From positions 1 to 64,000 of the forward strand of contig QHME01000003.1 in assembly GCA_003258735.1 (NCBI GenBank): 64,000 bases of DNA, written 5' to 3'. Positions 41,259 through 51,100 of the stretch are shown one piece after another (positions within the stretch are counted from its first letter, which is position 1; each line of letters opens with the position of its first letter). The position numbers and the translations under genes were made by a program. The DNA comes from Candidatus Melainabacteria bacterium. Lineage in GTDB: Bacteria > Cyanobacteriota > Vampirovibrionia > Gastranaerophilales > Gastranaerophilaceae. Below the pieces are notes generated by a model. That model did not search any database, had not been told where the DNA came from, and saw only the letters and a list, made by a program, of their open reading frames with translations.

Positions 41259-42340
41259 TAAAATTTTTAGACTTAAAAAAAATAAATAACAGATATAGAG
41301 AAGAAATTGATTCTCGTATAAAAAATATCCTTGATAAAGGCTGGTATCTACAGGGAGAAGAAAACGAAAATTTTACCAAAAATTTTGCAAATTTTTGTGG
41401 AACAAAATTTGCCCTTGGAGTTGCAAACGGACTTGACGCTTTGAATTTGATAATAAAAGCTTACGGTTTTGGCAATGGTGATGAAATCATAGTTCCTGCA
41501 AATACATATATTGCAACAATTTTAGCAATTTCAGCAAACGGATGTATTCCCATCTTAGTTGAGCCTGACATCAAAACATATAATATAAACCCAGATAGTA
41601 TTGAAGAAAAAATAACCTCAAAAACCAAAGCTATTATGGTGGTTCACCTATATGGACAAGCCGTTCAAATGGAAAAAATCTGGAAGATTGCAAAAAAATA
41701 CAATCTAAAAATCATTGAAGATTCCGCACAAGCTCATGGTGCAATTTATCAAGAAAACCGTACAGGAAACCTTGGAGATGCAAGCGGATTTTCTTTCTAC
41801 CCTGGAAAAAATCTTGGTTGCATAGGAGATGGCGGAGCTGTTACAACAAATGACGAAGAGTTATTTAATAAAATAAAAGCAATCGCAAATTACGGTTCGG
41901 ATAGAAAATATCATCATATTTATAAGGGGGTAAACTCACGACTAGATGAGATTCAGGCTGCGGTTTTGGATGTAAAATTAAAACATTTAGACTCAGATAA
42001 CAATAAACGTCGCGAAATTTCAAAATATTACAGAGAAAATATAAAAAATTCAAAATTAATTTTACCTGAAACTTATGATGAAAAATCTCATGTTTGGCAT
42101 ATTTTTGCAGTTAGAACCCAAAACAGAGACGAATTCCAAAAATATTTGACTGAAAAAGGTATCCAAACAATTATCCACTATCCAACTCCACCTCATAAAC
42201 AAGGTGCATATAAAGAGTGGAACAATTTATCTTTTCCTATTACAGAAGAAATTCACAACACAATTTTGAGTTTGCCGATTTCTCCTGTAATGACAGATTC
42301 AGAAATAGAAAAAGTTGTTGAGGTCGTAAATGAATACTAA
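41255..42340 (+). CDS. DegT/DnrJ/EryC1/StrS aminotransferase (FdtB/QdtB type)
   Basis: 361-residue PLP enzyme: ALGVANGLDALNLIIKAYG, IVPANTYIATILAIS, IEDSAQAHGA, and GFSFYPGKNLGCIGDGGAVTT with the Schiff-base Lys185; then NSRLDEIQAAVLDVKLKHLD. It aminates the 3-keto dTDP-6-deoxysugar from the 39036 product using glutamate. The PGKNLG motif is that of the FdtB/QdtB/DesV class. Overlaps both neighbours, so tightly operonic. Confidence 0.92.
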   Translation: MIKFLDLKKINNRYREEIDSRIKNILDKGWYLQGEENENFTKNFANFCGTKFALGVANGLDALNLIIKAYGFGNGDEIIVPANTYIATILAISANGCIPILVEPDIKTYNINPDSIEEKITSKTKAIMVVHLYGQAVQMEKIWKIAKKYNLKIIEDSAQAHGAIYQENRTGNLGDASGFSFYPGKNLGCIGDGGAVTTNDEELFNKIKAIANYGSDRKYHHIYKGVNSRLDEIQAAVLDVKLKHLDSDNNKRREISKYYRENIKNSKLILPETYDEKSHVWHIFAVRTQNRDEFQKYLTEKGIQTIIHYPTPPHKQGAYKEWNNLSFPITEEIHNTILSLPISPVMTDSEIEKVVEVVNEY

Positions 42341-43301
42341 AGATTTTCCACTTGTATCAGTTCTTATTCCTGCGTATAATCACGAAAATTATATCCAAGA
42401 AACAATAGAATCAATAATTAATCAAACATACCCCAACATTGAACTAATTATCCTCGATGATGGTTCAAAAGATAAAACTTGGGAAAAAATCACTGAACTA
42501 AAACAAAAATGCAAAAACCGTTTTGTAAAAAGTCATTTTGAAACCAAGCAAAATGAAGGAACTTGCATAACATTAAATAAGTTATTAAAACTGTCAAGTG
42601 GTGAATTTGTTTACATAATCGCATCAGACGATTTGGCAAAACCGCAAGCTATAGAAAAAGAAGTAAAATTTTTGCAAAACAATCCTGATTATGCCCTTGC
42701 GATTGGAGATAACGAGTATGTAGATTCTATGGGTAAACAAATTTTCAGAACCCAAAAAGCTTTCACTTCAAACATAAAAAATGCAAAATATAAAACGGTT
42801 AAAGAATTTCTTTCATCAAAATTAAAGATTGATTTTTTATCTGACGATTTTGGTTCATACAAAACTTTGTACAAAGAAAACTACATTCCAAACGGTTATC
42901 TTATCCGAAAAAATATTTTTGAAACGATTGGTAATTTCACTAAAAATGCGCCATTAGAAGATTTTTGGCTTATGCTCCAAATTTCAAAATATAAAAAAAT
43001 GAAATTTATTGATGAAATTTTATTTTCATATAGAATCCACGATACAAATACAATTGGTAACAGCACTAGAATGAGAGAATTAACAACCCAAACTCGAAAC
43101 TATGAACAAAAACTTTTAGAAAAATACCTTACTAATCACAAAAACGATGAACTTTTAAAAATTTATAACGAAGGTATTTGTTATTATCAAACTGGTATTC
43201 CCAACATTCTTATGTTATATAAATACCAAAAGATAAATACTCGTACTTTAAAGGTCGAAATTTTTAACAAAACGATTTATTCAAAAAACAAATTATTTTA
43301 G
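42330..43301 (+). CDS. Family 2 glycosyltransferase
   Basis: 323 residues. GT-A fold with VSVLIPAYNHENYIQETIESIINQTYPNIELIILDDGSKDKTW, YIIASDDLAKP (DxD type SDD) and APLEDFWLMLQISKYKKMKFIDEILFSYRIH. Cytosolic. Starts 11 bases inside the aminotransferase gene. Confidence 0.93.
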   Translation: MNTKDFPLVSVLIPAYNHENYIQETIESIINQTYPNIELIILDDGSKDKTWEKITELKQKCKNRFVKSHFETKQNEGTCITLNKLLKLSSGEFVYIIASDDLAKPQAIEKEVKFLQNNPDYALAIGDNEYVDSMGKQIFRTQKAFTSNIKNAKYKTVKEFLSSKLKIDFLSDDFGSYKTLYKENYIPNGYLIRKNIFETIGNFTKNAPLEDFWLMLQISKYKKMKFIDEILFSYRIHDTNTIGNSTRMRELTTQTRNYEQKLLEKYLTNHKNDELLKIYNEGICYYQTGIPNILMLYKYQKINTRTLKVEIFNKTIYSKNKLF

Positions 43302-43309
43302 GAGAGATA

Positions 43310-43861
43310 ATGCCATTTGACTATGAAAAACAAGCAATACCAGATGTAATATTGGTAAAACCAAAAGTCTTTGGAGACAAGCGTGGATTCTTTATGGAAA
43401 CATATAAAAAATCAGATTTCTTCGCAAATGGAATAACTGTTGAATTTAATCAAGACAACCATTCGAAGTCAACCAAAGGGGTTCTGCGTGGATTGCATTT
43501 TCAAAAAGCACCTCATGCGCAAGCAAAGCTTGTGAGATGTTCAAAAGGGAGAATCTACGATGTAGCTGTAGATATTCGCCCAAATTCCAAGACCTTTGGC
43601 AAATACATAAAAGTCGAATTATCTGAAGAAAACAAGCACATGTTATTTATCCCTGAAGGTTTTGCACATGGTTTTGTCGCTCTATCAGATGAAGTTGAAC
43701 TTTTATACAAAGCAAGCGGAGAATATTGTCCGGAAGCTGACTGCGGTATTTTGTGGAATGACAAAGATATCAACATAGACTGGGAAATCGACTTTGAGCC
43801 AATTTTGTCAGACAAAGACAAAGTGCAGAAGACCTTTGCGGAACGAATCAAAGAATTATAA
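43310..43861 (+). CDS. rfbC: dTDP-4-dehydrorhamnose 3,5-epimerase
   Basis: 183-residue RmlC cupin: DKRGFFMETY, FNQDNHSKSTKGVLRGLHFQ (catalytic His in RGLHFQ), VRCSKGRIYDVAVDIR and FIPEGFAHGFVALSDEVELLYK. Normally the third step to dTDP-L-rhamnose. The fourth enzyme, rfbD, is missing from this window, so either rfbD is elsewhere or the epimerase serves another dTDP-6-deoxyhexose. GGAGA precedes the ATG. Confidence 0.96.
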   Translation: MPFDYEKQAIPDVILVKPKVFGDKRGFFMETYKKSDFFANGITVEFNQDNHSKSTKGVLRGLHFQKAPHAQAKLVRCSKGRIYDVAVDIRPNSKTFGKYIKVELSEENKHMLFIPEGFAHGFVALSDEVELLYKASGEYCPEADCGILWNDKDINIDWEIDFEPILSDKDKVQKTFAERIKEL

Positions 43862-43873
43862 GGAGAGATTATA

Positions 43874-44857
43874 ATGACAACAATACTAGTAACAGGTGGT
43901 GCGGGATTTATCGGAAGCTGTTTTGTCAGACACGAACTAAAAAAACATCCAGATTACAAAATTATAAATTTAGATTCGCTTACATATTGCGGAAATTTGG
44001 AAAATCTTGACGATGTGAAAGATAATCCAAATTACACATTTGTTCACGGCAACATTTGCGACAGAAAGTTAGTTAGAGAGTTAGTCAAAGAATCTGACTG
44101 TGTAGTCAATTTCGCAGCAGAATCTCATGTAGATAATTCAATCAAACACCCTGAAATCTTTGTAGAAACAAATGTTCAAGGAACTTTAAATTTATTACAA
44201 GCAAGTAAAGAACTTGGCGTAGAACGATATTTACAGGTTTCAACGGACGAAGTTTACGGAACTTTAGGCAAAACAGGATATTTTTACGAAACAACTCCGC
44301 TTGCTCCAAACAGCCCATATTCAGCAAGCAAAGCAAGTGCCGATATGCTTGTGAGAGCTTACCATGAGACATACAACCTTCCAACACTTAACACAAGATG
44401 TTCAAACAACTATGGGCCATATCAATATCCTGAAAAACTTATTCCATTTTTCATTTCACAATTGCTGAAAGGTGAAAAAGTACCTGTATATGGTGATGGC
44501 CTAAATGTTCGCGATTGGTTATATGTATATGACCACTGTGAAGCAATTGATACGGTTTTACATAAAGGTAAAATTGGCGAAGTGTATAATATTGGCGGAC
44601 ATAACGAAAAAACAAATATGGAAATCACCCATTTGATACTCAATGCGATGGGCAAAGATGAATCATCTATTAAATATGTAGAAGATAGATTGGGACACGA
44701 TAGACGTTATGCAATTTCTAACGACAAAATAACATCAGAACTCGGTTGGAAACCGTCTTTGACATTTGAAGAAGGTATTAAAATCACTATTGATTGGTAT
44801 TTGAACAATCAAGACTGGATGAAACACATTGAAGATAAGAAAGTGAGTTTAAAATAA
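43874..44857 (+). CDS. rfbB: dTDP-glucose 4,6-dehydratase
   Basis: 327-residue extended short-chain dehydrogenase: TGGAGFIGS (NAD site), AAESHVDNSI, STDEVYG, and YSASKASADMLVRAYHETY with the Tyr-x3-Lys pair, then NNYGPYQYPEKLIP. Makes dTDP-4-keto-6-deoxyglucose, the shared precursor of the rhamnose branch and of the 3-amino-sugar branch encoded at 39036-42340. Overlaps rfbA by one base. Confidence 0.97.
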   Translation: MTTILVTGGAGFIGSCFVRHELKKHPDYKIINLDSLTYCGNLENLDDVKDNPNYTFVHGNICDRKLVRELVKESDCVVNFAAESHVDNSIKHPEIFVETNVQGTLNLLQASKELGVERYLQVSTDEVYGTLGKTGYFYETTPLAPNSPYSASKASADMLVRAYHETYNLPTLNTRCSNNYGPYQYPEKLIPFFISQLLKGEKVPVYGDGLNVRDWLYVYDHCEAIDTVLHKGKIGEVYNIGGHNEKTNMEITHLILNAMGKDESSIKYVEDRLGHDRRYAISNDKITSELGWKPSLTFEEGIKITIDWYLNNQDWMKHIEDKKVSLK

Positions 44858-45720
44858 TGAAAGGTATTGTACTGGCAGGTGGCAGCGGAACAAGGTTATA
44901 TCCAAGCACTATTGGGATTTCAAAACAGTTATTACCGATTTATGACAAACCGATGATTTACTATCCGATTTCGGTATTGATGTTAGCTGGAATCAGAGAA
45001 ATTTTGATAATTTCTACACCACAAGATTTGCCAAACTTCGAAAAACTACTCGGAACAGGTGAACAATTCGGACTAAAATTTTCATATAAAGAGCAACCTT
45101 CTCCTGATGGCTTGGCGCAAGCTTTTATATTGGGTGAAGAATTTATCGGCAAAGATTCAGTCGCACTTGTCTTGGGGGATAATATTTTTTATGGGCCGGG
45201 ATTCAGTGCAATGTTACAAAATGCAGTAGAACTAACAGAGTCAAAAGAAGCAACAATTTTTGGCTATCACGTTAAAGATCCGGAAAGATTTGGGGTTGTT
45301 GAATTCGACAAAAACGGTAAAGCTATAAGTATTGAAGAAAAACCAAAAGTTCCAAAATCGACTTATGCAGTTACTGGTTTGTATTTTTATGATAACAGTG
45401 TAGTAGAATATGCCAAGAATCTAAAACCATCTACTCGTGGAGAACTTGAAATCACAGATCTAAACAAAATTTACCTAGAAAAAGGTAAATTGAATGTCGA
45501 ATTATTTGGACGTGGATTTGCTTGGCTTGATACTGGTACACATCGCTCATTATTACAAGCTGCGCAATATGTTCAAACAATTGAAGAAAACCAAGGAATC
45601 AAAATTGCTTGTCTTGAAGAAATTGCATACCGTATGGGCTTTTTGACCAAAGATGAAATTGTCAAATTTTCAGAAAGTTACAAAAATAATGAATATTATA
45701 CCTATGTAAGAAATTTATAA
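44857..45720 (+). CDS. rfbA: Glucose-1-phosphate thymidylyltransferase
   Basis: 287 residues. MKGIVLAGGSGTRLYPST is the nucleotide-binding signature; KQLLPIYDKPMIYYP, LGDNIFYG and VVEFDKNGKAISIEEKPKVPKS follow. Makes dTDP-glucose from dTTP and glucose-1-phosphate, feeding rfbB. Confidence 0.97.
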   Translation: MKGIVLAGGSGTRLYPSTIGISKQLLPIYDKPMIYYPISVLMLAGIREILIISTPQDLPNFEKLLGTGEQFGLKFSYKEQPSPDGLAQAFILGEEFIGKDSVALVLGDNIFYGPGFSAMLQNAVELTESKEATIFGYHVKDPERFGVVEFDKNGKAISIEEKPKVPKSTYAVTGLYFYDNSVVEYAKNLKPSTRGELEITDLNKIYLEKGKLNVELFGRGFAWLDTGTHRSLLQAAQYVQTIEENQGIKIACLEEIAYRMGFLTKDEIVKFSESYKNNEYYTYVRNL

Positions 45721-45732
45721 TATAATAAAGTC

Positions 45733-46614
45733 ATGAATAAGAAAATTAAATTAAGCATAATTATACCTGTATACAATGCAGCACAATTTTTAGATAAATG
45801 TATCCAAAGTATTTTGCACCAAAGTTTAAAAGACTTTGAACTGATTTTAGTAAATGATGGTTCTAAAGATAACAGTCTTGAAATTTGCCAAAAATATGTA
45901 ACACAAGATGAGCGCATAAAACTTTTTGACCAAGAAAATTCAGGACAAAGCAAAGCGCGCAATGTAGGAATCGAAAACGCAAGTGGCGAATATATTACGT
46001 TTGTGGATTCAGACGATTGGCTTGATACTGATTTTTATGAAAAATTGGTTAATGCCTGCGACAAATATAATGCTGAAATCTCTTGTGCCTCAATACTTCG
46101 AGTCCGTAAACATTCAAAAAAATACCGCATAAAATACACAAAAGAAGAAGTATTTGAAAAACCGCAAGAAAAAATTGACGTCGCTCATGTACCTGATATG
46201 TGCTATGTTTGGAACAAAGTTTACAAAAAGGAATTTTTAGACAGAATAAATTTAAAATTTATAGAAGGAATGTTTTTTGAAGATGTTGATTTTGTAACAC
46301 GCGCAGTCTATTTTTCAAACAAATTAGTAACTGTACCAAACACATTCTATCACTATTGGACAAACCAAAATTCTACAGTAAAAACAATGAAAATCTCTGA
46401 CAAAAAACGTGCAGATTCTCTAAAGTCAAAAGAAATGGTCTTGAAATTTTTCAAAGAACATAACCTAAAATCAAAGTCGCGAAATCTGATAAAAAAGAAA
46501 ACATCTGTAACTTTTTTAGGTATAATGATACTGAAAATTTATGAATGGGAAACAATAAAAAAATACTACCTGTTCGGAGCAATACCAATCGGAGAAGTAA
46601 TGAGTTATGCCTGA
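45733..46614 (+). CDS. Family 2 glycosyltransferase
   Basis: 293 residues: KLSIIIPVYNAAQFLDKCIQSILHQSLKDFELILVNDGSKDNSLEIC, GIENASGEYITFVDSDDWLD (DSDD metal site) and EGMFFEDVDFVTRAVYFSNK. Closest in style to capsule or O-antigen GT2 enzymes. 12 bases after rfbA; overlaps the Stealth gene by 8 bases. Confidence 0.93.
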   Translation: MNKKIKLSIIIPVYNAAQFLDKCIQSILHQSLKDFELILVNDGSKDNSLEICQKYVTQDERIKLFDQENSGQSKARNVGIENASGEYITFVDSDDWLDTDFYEKLVNACDKYNAEISCASILRVRKHSKKYRIKYTKEEVFEKPQEKIDVAHVPDMCYVWNKVYKKEFLDRINLKFIEGMFFEDVDFVTRAVYFSNKLVTVPNTFYHYWTNQNSTVKTMKISDKKRADSLKSKEMVLKFFKEHNLKSKSRNLIKKKTSVTFLGIMILKIYEWETIKKYYLFGAIPIGEVMSYA

Positions 46615-47530
46615 TGATATAAAAATTGACCTTGTGTACTGTTGGGTAAACAGTAATGACAAAACTTGGCAAGAGAGATTAAACACATTTTTACAACAAA
46701 ATGAAAATCCTAACAAAGATTATACAAAACTTTTGTCAAAAGATTGTCATTATAGAGAGTTTGGCGAATTAAAATATTCATTGCGTTCGGTTGAAAAAAA
46801 TATTCCATGGATAAACAAAATTTTCATTATAACAGATAAACAAGTTCCACAATGGCTCAACACACAAAATCCAAAAATCAGGATTGTTGACCACAGCGAA
46901 ATAATTCCCCAAAAGAATTTGCCATTATTCAATTCTTGCGCTATAGAATCAAGGATTCCGTACATAAAAGAACTTTCAGAACATTTTATATATGCAAATG
47001 ATGATATACTATTTTGGAACAAGGCAGATAAAAATTTCTTTTTTGAAGGAGACAAAGCAATTTGCAGATTCGGTAAAAGGATTCCGCAAAAGAGCTACAA
47101 AAATGGGCTTTATGGGCAAATGATTCGTTATTCACATAACAAATTCCAAGAAAAATTTGGAGTATCTATACCATATTTTCCACACCACAATGCGGATTCC
47201 TACATCAAATCAAATATGCTTGAATGTATAAACGAATTTAAACCTGAATTTGAAGAAACTCTAAGCCATCACTTCAAAAGTACACATGATATTGAACGAA
47301 TTATTTTCTCATATTATGCAGTTTATAAAAACAAAGCTGTTCAAAAACGCGGAAATATTTTTAGCGGAGACTTTTGCATATTGAACAAATTTTCTTTAAT
47401 CCGAATTTTACTATCACAATCAACACTTATGTGCGTAAACGATTCCAGCCATGCAACAGATTGGGATATTGAAGTTTTGAAAAAGATTTTTGAACTAAGA
47501 TTTCCAAATAAATCAGAATTTGAGAAATAA
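46607..47530 (+). CDS. Stealth-family sugar-phosphate transferase
   Basis: 307 residues with the Stealth conserved regions: CR1 IDLVYCWVNSND, CR2 REFGELKYSLRSVEKNIPWINKIFIITDKQVPQWL...NLPLFNSCAIESRI...HFIYANDDILFW, CR3 around YFPHHNADSYI. Stealth proteins are hexose-1-phosphate transferases building phosphodiester-linked capsules. Together with the CDP-glycerol-type enzyme this predicts a phosphate-containing glycan. Last gene of the run. Confidence 0.92.
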   Translation: MPDDIKIDLVYCWVNSNDKTWQERLNTFLQQNENPNKDYTKLLSKDCHYREFGELKYSLRSVEKNIPWINKIFIITDKQVPQWLNTQNPKIRIVDHSEIIPQKNLPLFNSCAIESRIPYIKELSEHFIYANDDILFWNKADKNFFFEGDKAICRFGKRIPQKSYKNGLYGQMIRYSHNKFQEKFGVSIPYFPHHNADSYIKSNMLECINEFKPEFEETLSHHFKSTHDIERIIFSYYAVYKNKAVQKRGNIFSGDFCILNKFSLIRILLSQSTLMCVNDSSHATDWDIEVLKKIFELRFPNKSEFEK

Positions 47531-47558
47531 AATTTAAACAAACGAATGTCATAATTGT

Positions 47559-47626
47559 CATTCTGAAAGCTTATAAAATTTGCACAAAGTATGAGCGCAT
47601 AATTTTCTTGCTGTTCAGCATGACAT
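47559..47626 (+). repeat. Dispersed family E, copy 2
   Basis: TGTCATTCTGAAAGCTT followed by an arm ending TTTTCTTGCTGTTCAGCATGACA; inverted and diverged relative to 10858-10918. A decayed family D arm follows to about 47680. Confidence 0.6.
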
Positions 47627-47683
47627 AGACTTGTATGCTAAATTAGAGGTTTCGAAACAAGTTTAGGGTAACTTTTGTTTCAA

Positions 47684-47959
47684 CTAAGCCTTAACAGATG
47701 ATTTTTGTTTATATTCAATCAAGCATTTTGCTAATTGGTCAGGACAACTTGTTGGTTTTGCACCACAAGTTATTCCTTGCAATTTTTCAATTACATCATC
47801 AATATTCATACCCTTGATAAGACTTTTAATACCTTTCAAATTACCGTTACAACCACCCATAAAATCAGCATCCATAACTTTGCCATCTTGGATTGCAACT
47901 TGCATCATGCGACAGCATGTACCTTGAGTTTCATATTGTATTACTTCAGCTTCTGACAT
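47684..47959 (-). CDS. TSCPD domain protein
   Basis: 91 residues: TQGTCCRMMQVAIQDGKVMDADFMGGCNGNLKGIKSLIKGM and GITCGAKPTSCPDQLAKCL. TSCPD domains (named from this motif) occur at the C-terminus of some ribonucleotide reductases and as small stand-alone proteins; several conserved Cys suggest metal or redox function. GAGGA precedes the ATG. Monocistronic. Confidence 0.93.
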   Translation of the reverse strand: MSEAEVIQYETQGTCCRMMQVAIQDGKVMDADFMGGCNGNLKGIKSLIKGMNIDDVIEKLQGITCGAKPTSCPDQLAKCLIEYKQKSSVKA

Positions 47960-48102
47960 TTTTAATTCCTCATTTATCTACACATAATTACAATTTACCA
48001 TAAAACATATTATTATAAAATGTAAAAAATTTTTAAGCTACATGGCAAAAAAGTTTTTTATGCTTTTTAGAATAGATTATAAATTTAGTTGTGGGGATTC
48101 TT

Positions 48103-51100
48103 ATGAAAATATATAACATTAATCCAAGTCTAGCAAGTTTTAAAGGCACAAGACAAGATAGAAGAACAGTTAGTCAGCTTAAAGAAGATAATAAATACGA
48201 TTTGAATGTGATGAATCAACGTAGAATATCGCAAGCAATCGACAATTTGTCGAAAGAATCAGGAGAAGACAACGTAAACTTCCTTCTAGATGTTGCTGAC
48301 AACTTGAAATACGGCACAAATATTGACTTGGGCAAAAACAGTTTCAATGATTGGCATGTAAAGTTAAACAACGCAGCAAAAGAATCTCTTGCAAAATCTC
48401 CAAAATCAGTACAAGAACAGCTTGCAGCCAGAATTGCACAAACTGACAAGAAAAAACCCCTAACAGAAGAAGAAAAAGAGATTTTATCATTGAGAAAATC
48501 CATACTTTCTCAAGTAAATCAAGACCAATTGAGCAAAATCAAAAATGATAATATCAGAAATTTAAATAGAAACCTAGACTACTTTATAGTATCATCAGAA
48601 GTTCCTACATCTCAAAAACTCTATATAATGAAACGTCTAAACTATTTTATGAGTCCAGAATATAAAATAACTTCAGCTCTAAAAGACAAAAAGACGCAAG
48701 CATTAGCTGAAATTGTCAACGATATTGTTATAGATACACCGGAATCAAAAATTCCGAACATAAAAGCAACAAACCAAAAACAACATGGTATGTGTGCTGC
48801 AATTTCTATCTGCCGAAAAGCATTAGCTTACGAAGATAAACCAAATTTTGTCGATATGATTATGTCAGAACTTGACAACAAACCTGATATGGAAGTTTAT
48901 GATATTACTAAACTTGGCAGTGGAACAAAAATACCTATCGGAAAAACTTCATCTGTTGATTTTGATTACGCATTGTCAAAAGGTTACAGAATTATTGATA
49001 CATCAGCTCTTTATTGGATGAATATTGCAGATACAGCAGGTTCTACTAATGAAGCTATTAGAATGTATTCAGGCTTTGACAAATCGTTCTTTGATACTTT
49101 CCACGATTCTCACTTGAATGCAGATATCAATGAAACGCTTAGCAATGAACAAGATTATTACAAAGGTTTGTTAAAAGCCAAAAATGTAATCAGCAAATAT
49201 AAAAAGAACTTGGAAGAAGATAAAACAAAAAAATATGACAACTATAAAAATTCATTAGCAAATGCCGAACAAATCGGTACATTGAATAAAATTTTAGAAA
49301 AGAAAATTGCTGAACTTGTAACAGGTTCAACAATTTCTCCTGGCAAAATTCACAAAATCAGCTCAGAACTGCGCAATCTTGAAATGAAAGATTCTAGCCA
49401 TATTGCCAAAAGTAACGATTACAAAAAAGACTTTTTATATATTCCAAACGAAAGTGATAACGCTAAATTAGAAAAAATAAAATCATTTATTGCAATAGCA
49501 TTGCCTGAAAAAGATTCAAAGACTTTAGACAAAAATGCACCGCAAATTTTGGTATTGCTTGAAAATATGTCAGAACTTGAGAAAAGCTCAAAAGCCCACT
49601 TCAAGTCTAAAAAAGTAAGTGAAGCAAGAGATTTATATGATGTTGCTGCAGCATATAGAACACAGACAATCTTAAACCTTGAAATACCTGAAAATGCAGA
49701 AGAAATGCTTAGAAATCTTGATATCGTTGATAGAGAAACAAGAATTGATGAAAATATATCAAAACTTGTAAAAAAATTGAAGAAAAACAAGCTTGACCCA
49801 AGAATTATGCAACAACTTGCCATAAACTTCAATTGTAATAACGACCCAGAAACTTTAATCGTTGCTCTTGAAGAAAACCAACAATCTCTGCATTATATCA
49901 TGACTGATTTGTTGGATGACTTTTACAATGCAACATTGCAAGGCAATAGAAAAGAACATTTATCAAGTGAATTAAAATACTTGAGCAATGCAATCAAAGA
50001 AAACCAAAACAAGAAAAATATTGTGGAAGGTTTGGCATCTAATATGCACATCAAAAATCCTAATGCTCAAGAAATTACCAAACTTTTGGATAAATACACT
50101 AGAAAACTTGATTCCAAAGATTGTACAAATGAAGAATACCTTGCAATATACAACAAAGTTGGTAAAAAGACCCAAATTCAAGATTTTGCAGACCATTTGA
50201 ATAATCTGTACGAACAAATGTTTAAGGAAAATAATGAAACTATTCTCAACGGTTTCAAACAAATGAACGGAATCTCTGAAAATGCCTCACCTGAAGAAAC
50301 TGTTGCTGTTTTAAATAAAATTGTTGAACAATTCAACAACATTAGTCACATGACAACAGCATTGCAAAGAGCACTTGAGGTTAGAATATCAGAAGACGAA
50401 ATCTTAAACACTGTTGATACAAAAGAATCTATAATCAAAAAACTTGAAGACAACAAAGAAATTATTTCCGCAAAAGATTTAAGAAGGCTTCAAGAAAAGT
50501 TCACCCAAATAGATGAAGCTAGAACATCTCAAAACGGTGAAAGTGTTAATATAAAAGATTTACCGAAAGAATTAACGACATTCACTCCTCAAGAAAAAGA
50601 AACTCTTGATTTAATCAAGCAAAGAGTAAACGGCTGGAACTCTATTGTGACAAGAGCATTCAATAATCAATATATGAAATTGAAAGAGCCATTAGAAGAA
50701 ATTCACCGCCAAATTGGTGTCAAAAGCGGTCAAACATGGGTATCTCCGGAAGGTGAAAGCGGATTGTTCAGCCCACAACAAATCAAAATTATTGAACACA
50801 TGACTGACCGTCCATACTATATTGAAGGGAATTTGAAACATGCACTAAATAAAATCAAAGATATGCCATACTCAGGAATTTCTGCAACATCAGTTGCTCA
50901 CCAATTCCCTGCTTGGCACGCTCAATATATTGCAGATATAAGACCAATAAATGTTAAAACAAAAGATGGTAAAACTGTTCAAAAGGATGCCTTTTTCCAC
51001 GACAACACCTGGGGACCTAAAGAACATGACAACACTTGGGTTGATGAAAATGGCATGTTAAGAACAGACTATGGCAATGAATACGGCGGACGTCTCGGTT

